Made by a program: the position numbers and the translations under genes
DNA from: Nonomuraea rubra
GTDB taxonomy: Bacteria; Actinomycetota; Actinomycetes; Streptosporangiales; Streptosporangiaceae
DNA length: 64,000 nucleotides
Direction: 5' to 3'
Assembly: GCF_014207985.1 (NCBI RefSeq)
Contig: NZ_JACHMI010000001.1
Location: forward strand, 913,001-977,000
In this document: positions 44,716-54,539 of the stretch, in pieces
Layout of the letters: every line of letters starts with the position of its first letter
Numbering within the stretch: position 1 is the stretch's first letter
The notes under the pieces: generated by a model
What the model saw: the letters and a program-made list of their open reading frames with translations, nothing else
Databases searched by the model: none
Told to the model about the DNA's origin: nothing

Positions 44716-45327
44716 ATGAGCCCTGATGTGGAGAATGCGGTGGCCCAGCCGCGTACGTCCGAGCGTGGTGCCGCCACGCGCAGCTCGCTGCTCGCCGCCG
44801 CCCGAGAGGTGTTCGTCTCGAAGGGCTTCGCCGAGGCGGGCGTGACCGACGTGGTGGGCAGGGCCGACGCCAGCGTGGGCAGCCTCTACCACCACTTCTC
44901 CGGCAAGGCCGACCTGTACCTCACGCTGTGGGAGGAGTTCCAGGCCAGGCAGACGCAGCGGACCAAGCGGGCCGTCCGCACGGCCCGCGGCGACGGCGAG
45001 AACGACCCCATGCGCGTGTTCGTCGGCGCCGCCCGCGCGTACCTGGAGGGCTGCCTGGAGGAGCGCGAGCTGGCCGCGCTGTTCCTGCGCGGCGACGGGC
45101 CGCCCGGGTTCGACGTGGTGATGCGCGACCGGCTGCGCGTGTGGGCCCAGCGCAACGCGGCCCTGTTCGAGGACGAGCCCGCCCTCGTCGTGGTCGTCAC
45201 CGGGGCGCTGGCGGCGGCCGTGTCCGAGGTGGTGCGCTCCGGCGACCGCGCGCTGGCCGAGGAGGTGCTGGCCATCATCGGCCGGATCCGCCCGGCCGCT
45301 TCCGCGACCACGCCCTCCAGCGGGTAA
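44716..45327 (+). CDS. TetR-family regulator
   Basis: ATG 44716 has GGAGGAGAT eight bases upstream. The 203-aa product has an N-terminal helix-turn-helix region with SLLAAAREVFVSKGFAEAGV and ADASVGSLYHHFSGKADLYL, then a helical ligand-binding domain ending in RIRPAASATTPSSG. It lies 12 bases before DUF4245 and divergent from glpX; its target is unknown, though the shared region with glpX (44547-44715) is a candidate. Confidence 0.9.
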   Translation: MSPDVENAVAQPRTSERGAATRSSLLAAAREVFVSKGFAEAGVTDVVGRADASVGSLYHHFSGKADLYLTLWEEFQARQTQRTKRAVRTARGDGENDPMRVFVGAARAYLEGCLEERELAALFLRGDGPPGFDVVMRDRLRVWAQRNAALFEDEPALVVVVTGALAAAVSEVVRSGDRALAEEVLAIIGRIRPAASATTPSSG

Positions 45328-45338
45328 CCTCGCCAACT

Positions 45339-45869
45339 GTGCGACGGTTCACCCAAGGTCTGTACGGCTACGCGGTAGCCCTCTTCGTCTGCCTCGCGGG
45401 CGCCGGGATCTTCCTCCTGGTCACCCCGCAGAGCCGGGAGGAGCACATCCCGCGGCTTGATTACTCCATCACCGTCGCCAACTTCGGCCACACCGTGCCC
45501 TTCGGCGTCTGGGCCCCGAGCCAGGACCCGGCAGGCTGGGTGCCCAACAGCAACAGGATCGCCAAGGGCGAGAGCGGCGCGCAGGTCCTCTACCTCGGCT
45601 ACGCCACCGCCAAGCGCCAGCACGCGATGTTCGCGCAGAGCAACGAGCAGCCCGCGGCCGGCTTCGCCAACCGCATGTCCAACACCGACAAGACGCAAGG
45701 CACGCAGCAGATCGGCGGCGTGGCGTGGGAGCAGCGCTTCCGTGAGGACAAGAACCAGCGCTCGCTGGTGCGCGTGCTGCCCGACGTGACGCTCGTCATC
45801 ACCGGCACGGCCGACTGGACGGAGCTGGGCGAGCTGGCGGCGCGGCTCCAGCAGCGGCCCAAAGGCTGA
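45339..45869 (+). CDS. DUF4245 membrane-anchored protein
   Basis: The GTG start is placed by TAACCT (45325-45330) eight bases upstream. The 176-aa product has one N-terminal transmembrane segment (about 10-30, YAVALFVCLAGAGIFLLV) and an extracytoplasmic domain with PFGVWAPSQDPAGWVPNS, GGVAWEQRF and LVITGTADWTELGELA, as in DUF4245. Rv1100 next to glpX is the mycobacterial counterpart. Function unknown. Confidence 0.87.
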   Translation: MRRFTQGLYGYAVALFVCLAGAGIFLLVTPQSREEHIPRLDYSITVANFGHTVPFGVWAPSQDPAGWVPNSNRIAKGESGAQVLYLGYATAKRQHAMFAQSNEQPAAGFANRMSNTDKTQGTQQIGGVAWEQRFREDKNQRSLVRVLPDVTLVITGTADWTELGELAARLQQRPKG

Positions 45870-45901
45870 GGTTGTCGGCCGGCGCGTCTAGGGTGGTGGC
45901 C

Positions 45902-46147
45902 GTGGCAGAGGAATCAGGCGAGAAGAACCCCTCCTACGAGCAGGCTCGCGAGGAGCTGACCGAGGTGGTGCGCCGGCTGGAGACCGGGGGGCTCACCCTG
46001 GAGCAGTCGATCGAGCTCTGGGAGCGGGGGGAGAAGCTGGCGGCCGTGTGCGAGGAGTGGCTCCAGGGCGCTCGCGTCAAGCTCGCCGCCGCCATGGCCC
46101 GCCGCTCCGACCCTGCCTCCGGCCACTCCAACGACGCGCCCTTCTAG
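45902..46147 (+). CDS. xseB: Exodeoxyribonuclease VII small subunit
   Basis: The 81-aa protein is the usual XseB size and has the two-helix pattern SYEQAREELTEVVRRLETGG and LTLEQSIELWERGEKLAAVC. XseB subunits wrap the XseA stalk in the ExoVII nuclease that degrades single-stranded DNA. GTG 45902 fits a leaderless start (TAGGGT at 45889-45894). The large subunit is 1.3 kb away on the opposite strand, not adjacent as in most genomes. Confidence 0.93.
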   Translation: MAEESGEKNPSYEQAREELTEVVRRLETGGLTLEQSIELWERGEKLAAVCEEWLQGARVKLAAAMARRSDPASGHSNDAPF

Positions 46148-46173
46148 AGGCTATCGGGCAGCGCCCTCTAGAC

Positions 46174-46234
46174 GCTTTCGCGGGCGCGCTCTCGCCCGGC
46201 GCTTCCAGAGGCTTTCGCGGGCGCGCTCTCGCCC
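46174..46234. repeat. Tandem 24-bp direct repeats after xseB
   Basis: GCTTTCGCGGGCGCGCTCTC plus GCCC occurs at 46174-46197 and again, identical, at 46211-46234 (period 37). A more degenerate copy seems to precede at about 46148-46172. The region 46148-46321 otherwise holds nothing I recognise; hairpins within the repeats may serve as terminators. Confidence 0.7.
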
Positions 46235-46321
46235 AGCGCGACGGGCCCCCGCACCGTCGCTCTGGGCTCGCCGGACCGCTCGACCCCTGCGGTGGCCCGC
46301 CGGCCGTACAGTCTCCGGCAG

Positions 46322-46735
46322 TCAGGCGGACGTGCGGTGGAGAGCCACCACCGGGATGCGGCGGGTGGTCTTGGCCTCGTACTCGGCGAAGCCCGGCGCC
46401 TGAGCCACCATCCGGGCGTAGAGCTGGTCGCGCTCCGCACCCTCGACGAACTCCGCCTTCACCCCGAACTCCTCCGTCCCGATCTCCGCCGTGGCCTCGG
46501 GCGTGGCGCGCAGGTTGTGGTACCAGGCCGGGTGGTTGTCGGCACCGGCGTTGGAGGCGATCACGACGTAACGGTCGCCGTCCGCCAGGTACATGACCGG
46601 AGTGGTGACGGACCGGCCGCTCTTGGCCCCCGTGGTGGTGAGCAGCACCAGCGGGGAGCCCTCGAACATGCCGCCGACCCGGCCCTCGTTGGCCCGGAAC
46701 TCGTCGATGATCTGCTGGTTGAAATCGCTGGGCAT
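46322..46735 (-). CDS. F420-dependent (deazaflavin) nitroreductase-family protein
   Basis: A 137-aa split-barrel protein of the Ddn/DUF385 family: NQQIIDEFRANEGRVGGMF, SPLVLLTTTGAKSGRSVTTPVMYLADGDRYVVIAS (in parts) and NHPAWYHNLRATPEATAEIG are the typical F420-binding and core motifs. Members reduce quinones, nitroaromatics or similar compounds with F420H2. GAGGAGCCGAGG precedes ATG. It is divergent from a TetR gene with two matching palindromes between them, so it is probably induced by the TetR ligand. Confidence 0.92.
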   Translation of the reverse strand: MPSDFNQQIIDEFRANEGRVGGMFEGSPLVLLTTTGAKSGRSVTTPVMYLADGDRYVVIASNAGADNHPAWYHNLRATPEATAEIGTEEFGVKAEFVEGAERDQLYARMVAQAPGFAEYEAKTTRRIPVVALHRTSA

Positions 46736-46753
46736 CCTCGGCTCCTCAATAAT

Positions 46754-46795
46754 CGGAGAGTTCTCCGGTTGACAGGTTAATCGGAGAACTCTCCG
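46754..46795. promoter_or_regulatory. Twin TetR operators between the F420 reductase and tetR
   Basis: CGGAGAGTTCTCCG (46754-46767) and CGGAGAACTCTCCG (46782-46795) are palindromes with the same 6-bp arms (CGGAGA/TCTCCG), differing only at the centre; centres are 28 bp apart. They cover the promoter region of both divergent genes, including a TTGACA at 46769-46774. Confidence 0.75.
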
Positions 46796-46818
46796 TTTAC
46801 AACCGGTATGCTGCGCCC

Positions 46819-47433
46819 GTGCGCGAACGTCGATCGCTGCCCGTCGTCGGGCAGCCCCAGCCGGAGCGGGCCGACGCCGCCCGCAACCGGCAGAAGATCA
46901 TCGAGGCGGCGGCGCGGATGGTCACCGAGTGCGGCACCGACGAGCTCTCGCTCGACGAGGTCGCCCGCGAGGCGTGCGTCGGCGTGGGCACCGTCTACCG
47001 GCGGTTCGGCGACCGTACCGGGCTGCTGCTGGCGCTGATCGACGAGCGGGAGCGGCGGTTCCAGGCGGCGTTCCTGTCGGGGCCGCCGCCGCTCGGTCCG
47101 GGCGCGCCCGCCCGCGAGCGGATCGTGGCGTTCCTGCACGCGCTGGTCGATCGCATCCTGGCGGACGAGGCGCTGTTCCTGCTGCTGGAGAAGGGCGGCA
47201 CGGCCAAGCGCTTCACCGGGCCGTACCGGGTGCACCACATCCACCTCGCCACGCTGCTCGCGCGGGCGTGCCCGGGCGCGGACGCCGCGTACCTGGCCGA
47301 CGCGCTGCTCGCGCCGGTCAACGCGCACCTGATCGCCTGCCAGCGGGAGGAGCGCGGCATGACGGTCGAGCAGATCAAGTCCGGCCTGGAAGCCCTGGCC
47401 GAGGCCGTCACCCGCGCCACACCGTCAGCTTGA
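46819..47433 (+). CDS. TetR-family regulator of the F420-reductase pair
   Basis: GTG 46819 has TATGCT (46807-46812) six bases upstream, a leaderless start. The 204-aa protein has RQKIIEAAARMVTECGTDEL and LDEVAREACVGVGTVYRRFG (helix-turn-helix) and a TetR C-terminal domain. The TxFR pattern GVGTVYRRFGDRTGLLLALI is typical of TetR regulators of drug or stress responses. The twin CGGAGA palindromes immediately upstream are its likely binding sites. Confidence 0.92.
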   Translation: MRERRSLPVVGQPQPERADAARNRQKIIEAAARMVTECGTDELSLDEVAREACVGVGTVYRRFGDRTGLLLALIDERERRFQAAFLSGPPPLGPGAPARERIVAFLHALVDRILADEALFLLLEKGGTAKRFTGPYRVHHIHLATLLARACPGADAAYLADALLAPVNAHLIACQREERGMTVEQIKSGLEALAEAVTRATPSA

Positions 47434-47472
47434 GCAGGCCGCCAGCCTGAGCAGGCTGCCGGCCGGGACCGG

Positions 47473-48684
47473 TCAGGCGTCCGGGTCCTCGGCGCGGACC
47501 GTGAGGCGGTCGTCGGTCAGGCGGATGGTCAGCAGGGTGCCGGGCGCGACGTCCTTGGCCAGGCGTATGACCTCGCCCGACGGGTGCTGCACGATGGCGT
47601 AGCCGCGTTCCAGCGTGGCGGCCGGGGACAGGGAGACGAGGCGGGCGCGCAGGTGGGCGAGGTCGTCGGCGGCGCGGTCGAGCGAGCCCGACAACGAGCG
47701 CCTGGCCCTGTCGCGCAACGCCTCCGCCTGCTCGGCCCGGCGCTCCAGCTCGCGTACGGGGTCGGCCAGCGAGGGCCGCGAGCGTACGGACGTCAGCCAG
47801 GACATCTCCCGGTCGAGCCAGCCGCTCATCACCCTGCGCCCGCAGTCGCGGAGCTGGCGCACCAGCGTGAGCTGCTCGCCGACGTCCGGCACGACCTTCT
47901 TGGCGGCGTCGGTGGGGGTGGAGGCGCGTACGTCGGCCACCAGGTCGAGCAGCGGGCTGTCCTGCTCGTGCCCGATGGCGCTCACCACGGGCGTACGGCA
48001 GGCCGCCACCGCGCGCACGAGCGTCTCGTCGGAGAAGGGCAGCAGGTCCTCCAGGGAACCGCCGCCGCGGGCGACGACAATCACGTCGACCGAGGAGTCG
48101 GCGTCCAGCTTGCGCAGCGCCTCCGTGACCTCGGCCACCGCGTACGGCCCCTGGACGGCCACCTCCTCGACCTTGAACCGCACGGCCGGCCAGCGGCGCC
48201 GCGAGTTCTCCAGCACGTCGCGCTCGGCCGCCGAGTCGCGGCCGCAGATCAGCCCGATCGTGCCCGGCAGGAACGGCAGCCGCCGCTTCCTGTCGGCGTT
48301 GAACAGCCCTTCGGCGGCCAGCAACTGCCTGAGCCGCTCCAGCCTGACCAGCATCTCGCCCACGCCCACCGGGCGCATCTCCAGCGCGGTGAACGCGAAC
48401 GAGCCCCTGTTGACCCAGAAGTCGGGCTTGACGTGCAGCACCACCCTGGCGCCGTTGGAGGGCCGGGGCACCGTCGCCTCGTAGACGCCGCGCGGGGCGG
48501 TGACCCTGGCCGACACGTTGGCGACCGGGTCACGCAGGGTCAGGAACACCGTGCCGCCACGCGCGCTCAGGTCGGTGATCTCTCCCTCGACCCAGACCGT
48601 GCCGAGTCTGCCGATCCAGCCGCCCACCATCTGCAGGACCGTGCGGATCGGCAGGGGGGACTCAGGCGTGGTCTTCGAGGTCAT
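47473..48684 (-). CDS. xseA: Exodeoxyribonuclease VII large subunit
   Basis: The 403-aa protein has the N-terminal OB-fold ([20 protein letters not shown]), the catalytic domain with [43 protein letters not shown] and [28 protein letters not shown] (in parts), a long coiled-coil stalk ([19 protein letters not shown] to [10 protein letters not shown]) and the C-terminal [12 protein letters not shown] 48684 is leaderless by TAGTCT (48696-48691). Its partner xseB is separated by an unrelated two-gene cassette and lies on the other strand. Confidence 0.96.
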   Translation of the reverse strand: MTSKTTPESPLPIRTVLQMVGGWIGRLGTVWVEGEITDLSARGGTVFLTLRDPVANVSARVTAPRGVYEATVPRPSNGARVVLHVKPDFWVNRGSFAFTALEMRPVGVGEMLVRLERLRQLLAAEGLFNADRKRRLPFLPGTIGLICGRDSAAERDVLENSRRRWPAVRFKVEEVAVQGPYAVAEVTEALRKLDADSSVDVIVVARGGGSLEDLLPFSDETLVRAVAACRTPVVSAIGHEQDSPLLDLVADVRASTPTDAAKKVVPDVGEQLTLVRQLRDCGRRVMSGWLDREMSWLTSVRSRPSLADPVRELERRAEQAEALRDRARRSLSGSLDRAADDLAHLRARLVSLSPAATLERGYAIVQHPSGEVIRLAKDVAPGTLLTIRLTDDRLTVRAEDPDA

Positions 48685-48701
48685 GGGGGAAGACTAGTGA
48701 C

Positions 48702-49583
48702 CTATTCGCCGGCCTGGAGCTTGGCGAGGCGGTTCTCGAACATCTTGATGACCTCGGGCCGCGCCGTCGTCGCCCGCTCGTACGCGAGGAAGTCGCCGAT
48801 CTGCTCGGCCGTCTTGCCGCGCATCCTGGCGCGCAGCGAGGCGACGGTCAGCCCGGACCAGCCGGGCAGCGGCTCGGCCAGGTCCACGGCGGCGGCGGGC
48901 TCGGGCGCGGCCACCGGCTCAGGGGCGGCGACCGGCTCGGGAGCCGCGGCGGGCTCGGCGGTGGCGGCGGCGGGCTCCGGCGCGGGGGCGGGCTCGGCGG
49001 CCTTGGCGGCCTTGGGCTGAGCCTTGGGCTTCCTGGCGGCCTTCGGCTTGGGAGCGGGCGCCTCCACGGCGGGCGTCTCCACGGCGGGCTCGGCCACGGC
49101 CTTGGGGGCGGCAGGCGCCACAGCCGCCTCGGGAGCGGCCTCGGGCTCGGCGACGGGCTCCGTGACAGGCTCCGTCTTGCCGGCCGGCTCGGCCTTCTCC
49201 GCCGGCTCGGGCTTGGTCGCGGGCGTGAAGATGACCGGGTCCGGCTTGGCCTTGGCGGCGCCGTTGGGCTCGGCAGCGCCGGAGCGCGGAGCGAAGATGA
49301 CCGGCTCCTTGCGCGCCGGCTTGTCCTCCGAGGTCTCGGCGGGAGCGGCGGCCACCTGGTCGGCGGCGGACGGCCGGGAGTCGTACTCCTCCTCCTCGCG
49401 CTCCTGCTTGCCCCCGAGCCCCTTGATGGAGTTCTTCATCCTGTCCACGAGCAGCAACGCCTGCCCGGCGGCGCTGAGCGTGGTCTGGACGACCATGAGC
49501 GGCAGGTCCTTCGCCTTCTCCTTGAGCTCGTCCTTGTTGGTGACGGTTCTTGCGATGTTGCGTATCACGTCGCTGAGGGACAT
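48702..49583 (-). CDS. Lipid-droplet-associated-type protein with Ala/Pro/Glu-rich tail
   Basis: The N-terminal ~50 residues (MSLSDVIRNIARTVTNKDEL, LPLMVVQTTLSAAGQALLLVDRM) form an amphipathic/hydrophobic segment shared with the small protein encoded beside ispH in mycobacteria (Rv1109c), annotated in some actinobacteria as lipid-droplet-associated. A 150-residue low-complexity linker (PEPVAAPEPVAAPEPA type repeats) follows, then a short C-terminal helical domain (LRARMRGKTAEQIGDFLAYE). GGGAGACGTTC precedes ATG. Role in lipid storage is inferred from family naming only. Confidence 0.8.
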   Translation of the reverse strand: MSLSDVIRNIARTVTNKDELKEKAKDLPLMVVQTTLSAAGQALLLVDRMKNSIKGLGGKQEREEEEYDSRPSAADQVAAAPAETSEDKPARKEPVIFAPRSGAAEPNGAAKAKPDPVIFTPATKPEPAEKAEPAGKTEPVTEPVAEPEAAPEAAVAPAAPKAVAEPAVETPAVEAPAPKPKAARKPKAQPKAAKAAEPAPAPEPAAATAEPAAAPEPVAAPEPVAAPEPAAAVDLAEPLPGWSGLTVASLRARMRGKTAEQIGDFLAYERATTARPEVIKMFENRLAKLQAGE

Positions 49584-49684
49584 GAACGTCTCCCTGGGAG
49601 GTCAGTATTGGACGGCTAGTCTGGCGCACCGCGGGCGACCACGCACGCGCGGGCCAGATGACCGCTCCACGTAGCATAGAAAGT

Positions 49685-50650
49685 ATGGAGCCCCAGACCC
49701 CCTCATCCCGCCGAGTCCTCGTAGCCAAGCCACGGGGTTACTGCGCCGGAGTCGATCGAGCCGTGGTAGCGGTCGAGAAGGCTCTGGAGCAGTACGGCGC
49801 GCCCGTCTACGTCCGCAAGCAGATCGTCCACAACACGCATGTCGTGAAGACGCTCGAGGCCAGGGGCGCCATCTTCGTCGACGAGACCGAGGAGGTGCCG
49901 GAGGGGGAGATCGTGGTCTTCTCCGCCCACGGCGTCTCGCCGGCCGTGCACGAGGAGGCCAGGCAGCGCAACCTGCGCACGATCGACGCCACCTGCCCGC
50001 TGGTGACCAAGGTGCACAACGAGGCCAAGCGGTTCGCGGCCAAGGACTACGACATCCTGCTGATCGGGCACGAGGGCCACGAGGAGGTCGAGGGCACCTC
50101 CGGTGAGGCCCCCGACCACATCCAGCTCGTCGACGGGCTCGACGCGGTCGACAAGGTGCAGGTCAAGGACCCGAGCAGGCTGGTGTGGCTGTCGCAGACC
50201 ACGCTCTCGGTCGACGAGACCACCGAGACCGTGGCCCGGCTCAAGGAGCGTTTCCCCACGCTGATCGACCCGCCCAGCGACGACATCTGCTACGCCACCC
50301 AGAACCGCCAGGTCGCGGTCAAGGAGATCGCCGCCGAGTCGCAGCTCGTCATCGTGGTCGGCTCGGAGAACTCCTCCAACTCCAAGCGGCTGGTCGAGGT
50401 GGCCAAGGACTACGGCGCGCAGGCGTCGTACCTGGTGGACAACGCCGACTTCATCCGCGACGAGTGGCTCGACGGCGTCACCACGGTCGGCGTCACCAGC
50501 GGCGCCTCGGTGCCGGAAGAGCTGGTCGAGGAGGTGCTGGCGAGGCTGGCCCGGCACGGGTTCGGCGACGTGACGGAGGTGGAGCCGGTGCAGGAGAGCA
50601 TGCGCTTCGCCCTGCCCCACGAGCTGCGCAAGGACCTGCGCGCCTCCTGA
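49685..50650 (+). CDS. ispH: 4-hydroxy-3-methylbut-2-enyl diphosphate reductase
   Basis: IspH performs the last step of the MEP pathway, giving IPP and DMAPP from HMBPP with a [4Fe-4S] cluster. The three cluster cysteines are visible in [23 protein letters not shown] and [11 protein letters not shown]; catalytic Glu lies in [13 protein letters not shown] context and [12 protein letters not shown] follows. 321 aa is standard. ATG 49685 has TAGCAT (49672-49677) seven bases upstream (leaderless). It feeds uppS in this window. Rv1110 is the mycobacterial counterpart. Confidence 0.97.
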   Translation: MEPQTPSSRRVLVAKPRGYCAGVDRAVVAVEKALEQYGAPVYVRKQIVHNTHVVKTLEARGAIFVDETEEVPEGEIVVFSAHGVSPAVHEEARQRNLRTIDATCPLVTKVHNEAKRFAAKDYDILLIGHEGHEEVEGTSGEAPDHIQLVDGLDAVDKVQVKDPSRLVWLSQTTLSVDETTETVARLKERFPTLIDPPSDDICYATQNRQVAVKEIAAESQLVIVVGSENSSNSKRLVEVAKDYGAQASYLVDNADFIRDEWLDGVTTVGVTSGASVPEELVEEVLARLARHGFGDVTEVEPVQESMRFALPHELRKDLRAS

Positions 50651-50654
50651 CGGC

Positions 50655-51167
50655 TCAGTCCTCGCCGCGCGGGGTCCCGTACACCTTGGGCTCGAAGTAC
50701 CCTTCGGGCTCCGGCACGAACGGCTGGCGCGGGCGCGACATCTCCGTGCCCGCCTTCAGCTCCTCCCGCAGCTCCCGTACGTTGTCGCGGAGCCCGCGCC
50801 GCCACGCGATGCCCAGCACCAGGGCCGAGCCCGCGAACAGCCACGGCGCGCCCTGCGTCATCGACGTGTAGAGGCCCAGCGCCAGCGACTGCACGATCGA
50901 CACCGAGCCGAACGCCCGCCCCAGCTCCACGAAGAGCGTGGCGCAGAAGAACACCAGCGGCGGCGTCACCACCAGCGACAGCAGCTCGCGCTGGTTGACC
51001 AGCACCACGCCGAGCACGCTGGCCAGCACGAACGCCGCGCCCACGATCTGGTCCACGCCGAACACGGCTGTCAGCACGTAGCCCGCCAGGGTGGCCACCA
51101 GGGCGAGCGCGATGGCGCCGCGAGCCGTCAGCCTGACCGCAGAGCGCCTGCCCTTCTCACCTGCCAC
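50655..51167 (-). CDS. DUF6542 membrane protein
   Basis: A 170-aa protein with four transmembrane segments (RGAIALALVATLAGYVLTAV, VGAAFVLASVLGVVLV, LLSLVVTPPLVFFCATLF, WLFAGSALVLGIAWRRG) and a hydrophilic C-terminus with RPRQPFVPEPEGYFEPKVYG. The GTG start is preceded by AAAAGGGGGG. The counterpart Rv1111c sits between ispH and ychF in mycobacteria as here. It follows rmuC by 15 bases, so it is probably co-transcribed. Function unknown. Confidence 0.85.
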   Translation of the reverse strand: MAGEKGRRSAVRLTARGAIALALVATLAGYVLTAVFGVDQIVGAAFVLASVLGVVLVNQRELLSLVVTPPLVFFCATLFVELGRAFGSVSIVQSLALGLYTSMTQGAPWLFAGSALVLGIAWRRGLRDNVRELREELKAGTEMSRPRQPFVPEPEGYFEPKVYGTPRGED

Positions 51168-51182
51168 TGGCCCACCCCCCTT

Positions 51183-52439
51183 TTACTGCGACCCGCCTGC
51201 CAACTTACCGTTCGCGTGGGTTATCAGAGATGAGGTTTCGAGCAGTTCGGGGGAGGCCAGGGGCCTGGGCAGCCCTTCGAGCATCTCGGGCGCGTCGAGC
51301 TCGCCGTCCACGACGCCGAGATCGTGCAACTTGCGCGCCGTGACCAGCACGCGGCTTTCGAGCGATCCGACCGACTTGTTGTACGCCTCCACAGCCCGCG
51401 TCAGCGCCTTGCCCAGCGACTCGACGTTCCTGCCCAGGGACGACAGCCGCTCGTACAGCTCCTTGCCCAGCTCGAACACCGCCCGCGCGTTCTCGCTCAG
51501 CGCGGCCTGCTGCCAGGCGTAGTGCGCGGTGCGCAGCATCGTGATCAGCGTCGTGGGGGTGGCGATGTGCACGCGCCGCGTCATCGCGTACTCCAGCAGC
51601 CCGGGCTCGCGTTCGAGCGCCGGCGCCAGGAACGCCTCCCCGGGGATGAACAGCACCACGAACTCCGGCGACGGGTTGAACCCCTGCCAGTACGACTTGG
51701 CCGCCAGCCGGTCGATGTGCTCGCGCACGTGGCGGGCGTGCGCGTCCAGGCGTACGGAGGCGAGTGACTCGTCGGACGCCTCGGCGGCCTCCAGGTAGGC
51801 GGCCAGCGAGACCTTGGAGTCGACCACGATGTTCTTGCCCCCGGCGAGCCTGACGACCATGTCGGGCCGCATGGCGCCCTCGGTGACCTGCTCGTCGAAG
51901 TCGCAGTAGCGCTGCATGCCGGCGATCTCGGCGACCCTGCGCAGCTGCAGCTCCCCCCACCGGCCGCGGGCCTCGGGCCGCTGCAGCGCCCTGACCAGGG
52001 CGGTGGTCTGGGAGCGGAGCTGCTCGTTGCTCTGGCGGACGAACTCGAGCTGCTTGGCCAGCTCCGCCCGCGCCGCCCGCTGCCCCGACTCGGTGTCGCG
52101 CAGCTGGGACTCCACCCGGGCCAGCGCGTCCTTCAGCGGCTCGACCAGGTGCTCGACGGCCTGCTTGCGCTGCTCCAGATCGCCGGCGGCCTCCGCGCGG
52201 GTGGCCGCGAGCCTGGTCTCGGCCAGCTCCAGGAACCGGACGTTGTTGACGTCGAGCGCGCGCGTGGACAGCGCCTGGAACCGCTCGGCGAGCTGCTCCT
52301 CGACGTAGACCAGCTTCTCGCCCGCCGACTTGGCGCGCGCGTCGGCCTCGGCCACCCGCACCGCCGCCCTGGTCCTGGCGACCAGGAACCCCACGAGCAG
52401 ACCGACGGCGAGACCGATGAGAAGCGACACGACGTCCAC
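51183..52439 (-). CDS. rmuC: DNA recombination protein RmuC
   Basis: RmuC-family proteins have an N-terminal membrane anchor (VDVVSLLIGLAVGLLVGFLVA), a long coiled coil (about 35-150) and a nuclease-like core with RGRWGELQLRRVAEIAGM, MRPDMVVRLAGGKNIVVDSKVSLAAYLEA (in parts), SPEFVVLFIPGEAFLAPAL and ATPTTLITMLRTAHYAWQQ, all present here. They limit DNA inversions in Escherichia coli. The start is uncertain between GTG 52439 (used) and GTG 52430-52433 region; no strong ribosome site is seen. It is divergent from the Cys-rich exported protein. Confidence 0.92.
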   Translation of the reverse strand: MDVVSLLIGLAVGLLVGFLVARTRAAVRVAEADARAKSAGEKLVYVEEQLAERFQALSTRALDVNNVRFLELAETRLAATRAEAAGDLEQRKQAVEHLVEPLKDALARVESQLRDTESGQRAARAELAKQLEFVRQSNEQLRSQTTALVRALQRPEARGRWGELQLRRVAEIAGMQRYCDFDEQVTEGAMRPDMVVRLAGGKNIVVDSKVSLAAYLEAAEASDESLASVRLDAHARHVREHIDRLAAKSYWQGFNPSPEFVVLFIPGEAFLAPALEREPGLLEYAMTRRVHIATPTTLITMLRTAHYAWQQAALSENARAVFELGKELYERLSSLGRNVESLGKALTRAVEAYNKSVGSLESRVLVTARKLHDLGVVDGELDAPEMLEGLPRPLASPELLETSSLITHANGKLAGGSQ

Positions 52440-52534
52440 CCCAGCGATGATCCCAGGATGCGGGGCTCGAATCTTCCCGACACGCTTGGGCGTTCCGCTT
52501 GTGCGCCTCATCACCCGTCACGCACAGTACTGGG

Positions 52535-53251
52535 ATGGATACGGTACCGAAGCTCGCCATTGCGGGCGTCGCCGTGACCGCGGCCCTGATCGCGCTGGCC
52601 GGCGCGGTCATCGCGGGCTCGGGGGAGTCCACGCAGCCCCGCCCGGTGCTGCGCTGGACGCCGGGCGCGTGCGTCACGGGCGAGCTGGCGCTGACGGCGT
52701 GCAACGGGGGCGACTCCGAGGTGGTGGCCATGGCCGCCGACCCGCCGGCGCCCGGCGAGTGCCCGGTGGACACCGACGAGGTCCTGCGGGTCGGCGCGGG
52801 CCGTACGGCGTGCGTACGCAACTTCCTGGAGCCCCATCCCGGCGACCCCGGCGGGGGCGGCGGCCTGCTCAGGCCGGGCGACTGCGTCACGCTGGAGGGC
52901 CGCGAGCGGGCCTGCGCGCGGCCCGGCTGGTACGGCAGGACACTCGCCCTCGCGGACGAGTCCGCCGCCTGCCCCGACGGCACCCTCGACACCCTGGACG
53001 GCGACTCCCAGGTCATCTGCCTGGGCCGGGGCGGCCAGGTGCTCGACCGCGGCACCTGCGTGGCCGAGCCCGCCACCGACGTGATCGCCCGCTCGGCCGT
53101 CACCCGCGTGCCCTGCGACTCCCCGCACGCCTGGGCCAGGGTGCTGTCGTTCGAGGTCACGCCCGCGCGCTGCCCGCCGAGCTCGCGGCGCTACCTGCGC
53201 GCCGACGAGGGCTACCGTCCGGTGACCTGTCTGTACGTTCTCAGCAAGTAA
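52535..53251 (+). CDS. Exported or membrane-anchored cysteine-rich protein
   Basis: The 238-aa protein has an N-terminal hydrophobic helix (AIAGVAVTAALIALAGAVIAG) and an extracytoplasmic part with 12 cysteines, spaced fairly evenly (for example GACVTGELALTACNGG, DCVTLEGRERACARPGW, GTCVAEPATD, PVTCLYVLSK), compatible with six disulfides. No family recognised; septum-formation-type or Cys-rich surface proteins of actinobacteria are possible relatives. ATG 52535 is the only good start after the divergent rmuC. Its TAA is part of the -10 (TAAACT) of ychF. Confidence 0.75.
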   Translation: MDTVPKLAIAGVAVTAALIALAGAVIAGSGESTQPRPVLRWTPGACVTGELALTACNGGDSEVVAMAADPPAPGECPVDTDEVLRVGAGRTACVRNFLEPHPGDPGGGGGLLRPGDCVTLEGRERACARPGWYGRTLALADESAACPDGTLDTLDGDSQVICLGRGGQVLDRGTCVAEPATDVIARSAVTRVPCDSPHAWARVLSFEVTPARCPPSSRRYLRADEGYRPVTCLYVLSK

Positions 53252-53262
53252 ACTCTGCGTCC

Positions 53263-54339
<1,077 letters not shown>

Positions 54340-54424
54340 CGCCTTTCGACGGCACGGCGCTCACGTAGAGCAAGGCTTCGCTACGGTAGGTTACCGACGG
54401 CGGCCGACGGCGAAGCCCCCAAAG

Positions 54425-54464
54425 CGTCTGGTGTCCCTGGAACGCCAGACGTTCGTTCCAGGGA
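54425..54464 (+). promoter_or_regulatory. Interlocked inverted repeats, possible H-type pseudoknot
   Basis: CGTCTGG (54425-54431) pairs with CCAGACG (54445-54451); TCCCTGGAAC (54434-54443) pairs with GTTCCAGGGA (54455-54464). The arms alternate (1-2-1'-2'), as in an H-type pseudoknot, or as two exclusive hairpins. The element lies between ychF and the small gene at 54540, after a possible -10 TAGGTT (54385-54390). Confidence 0.5.
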
Positions 54465-54539
54465 TTACTGAGGCGTCAACCACTTTGGGCCCCCGCGCGT
54501 CGAATCGTCACGGCGTTCACGCTGAATCGGGAGGCCCTC

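Noticed and set aside
46174..46234. CRISPR-like direct repeats
   Set aside because: Only two identical units with a 13-base gap, no spacers and no cas genes.
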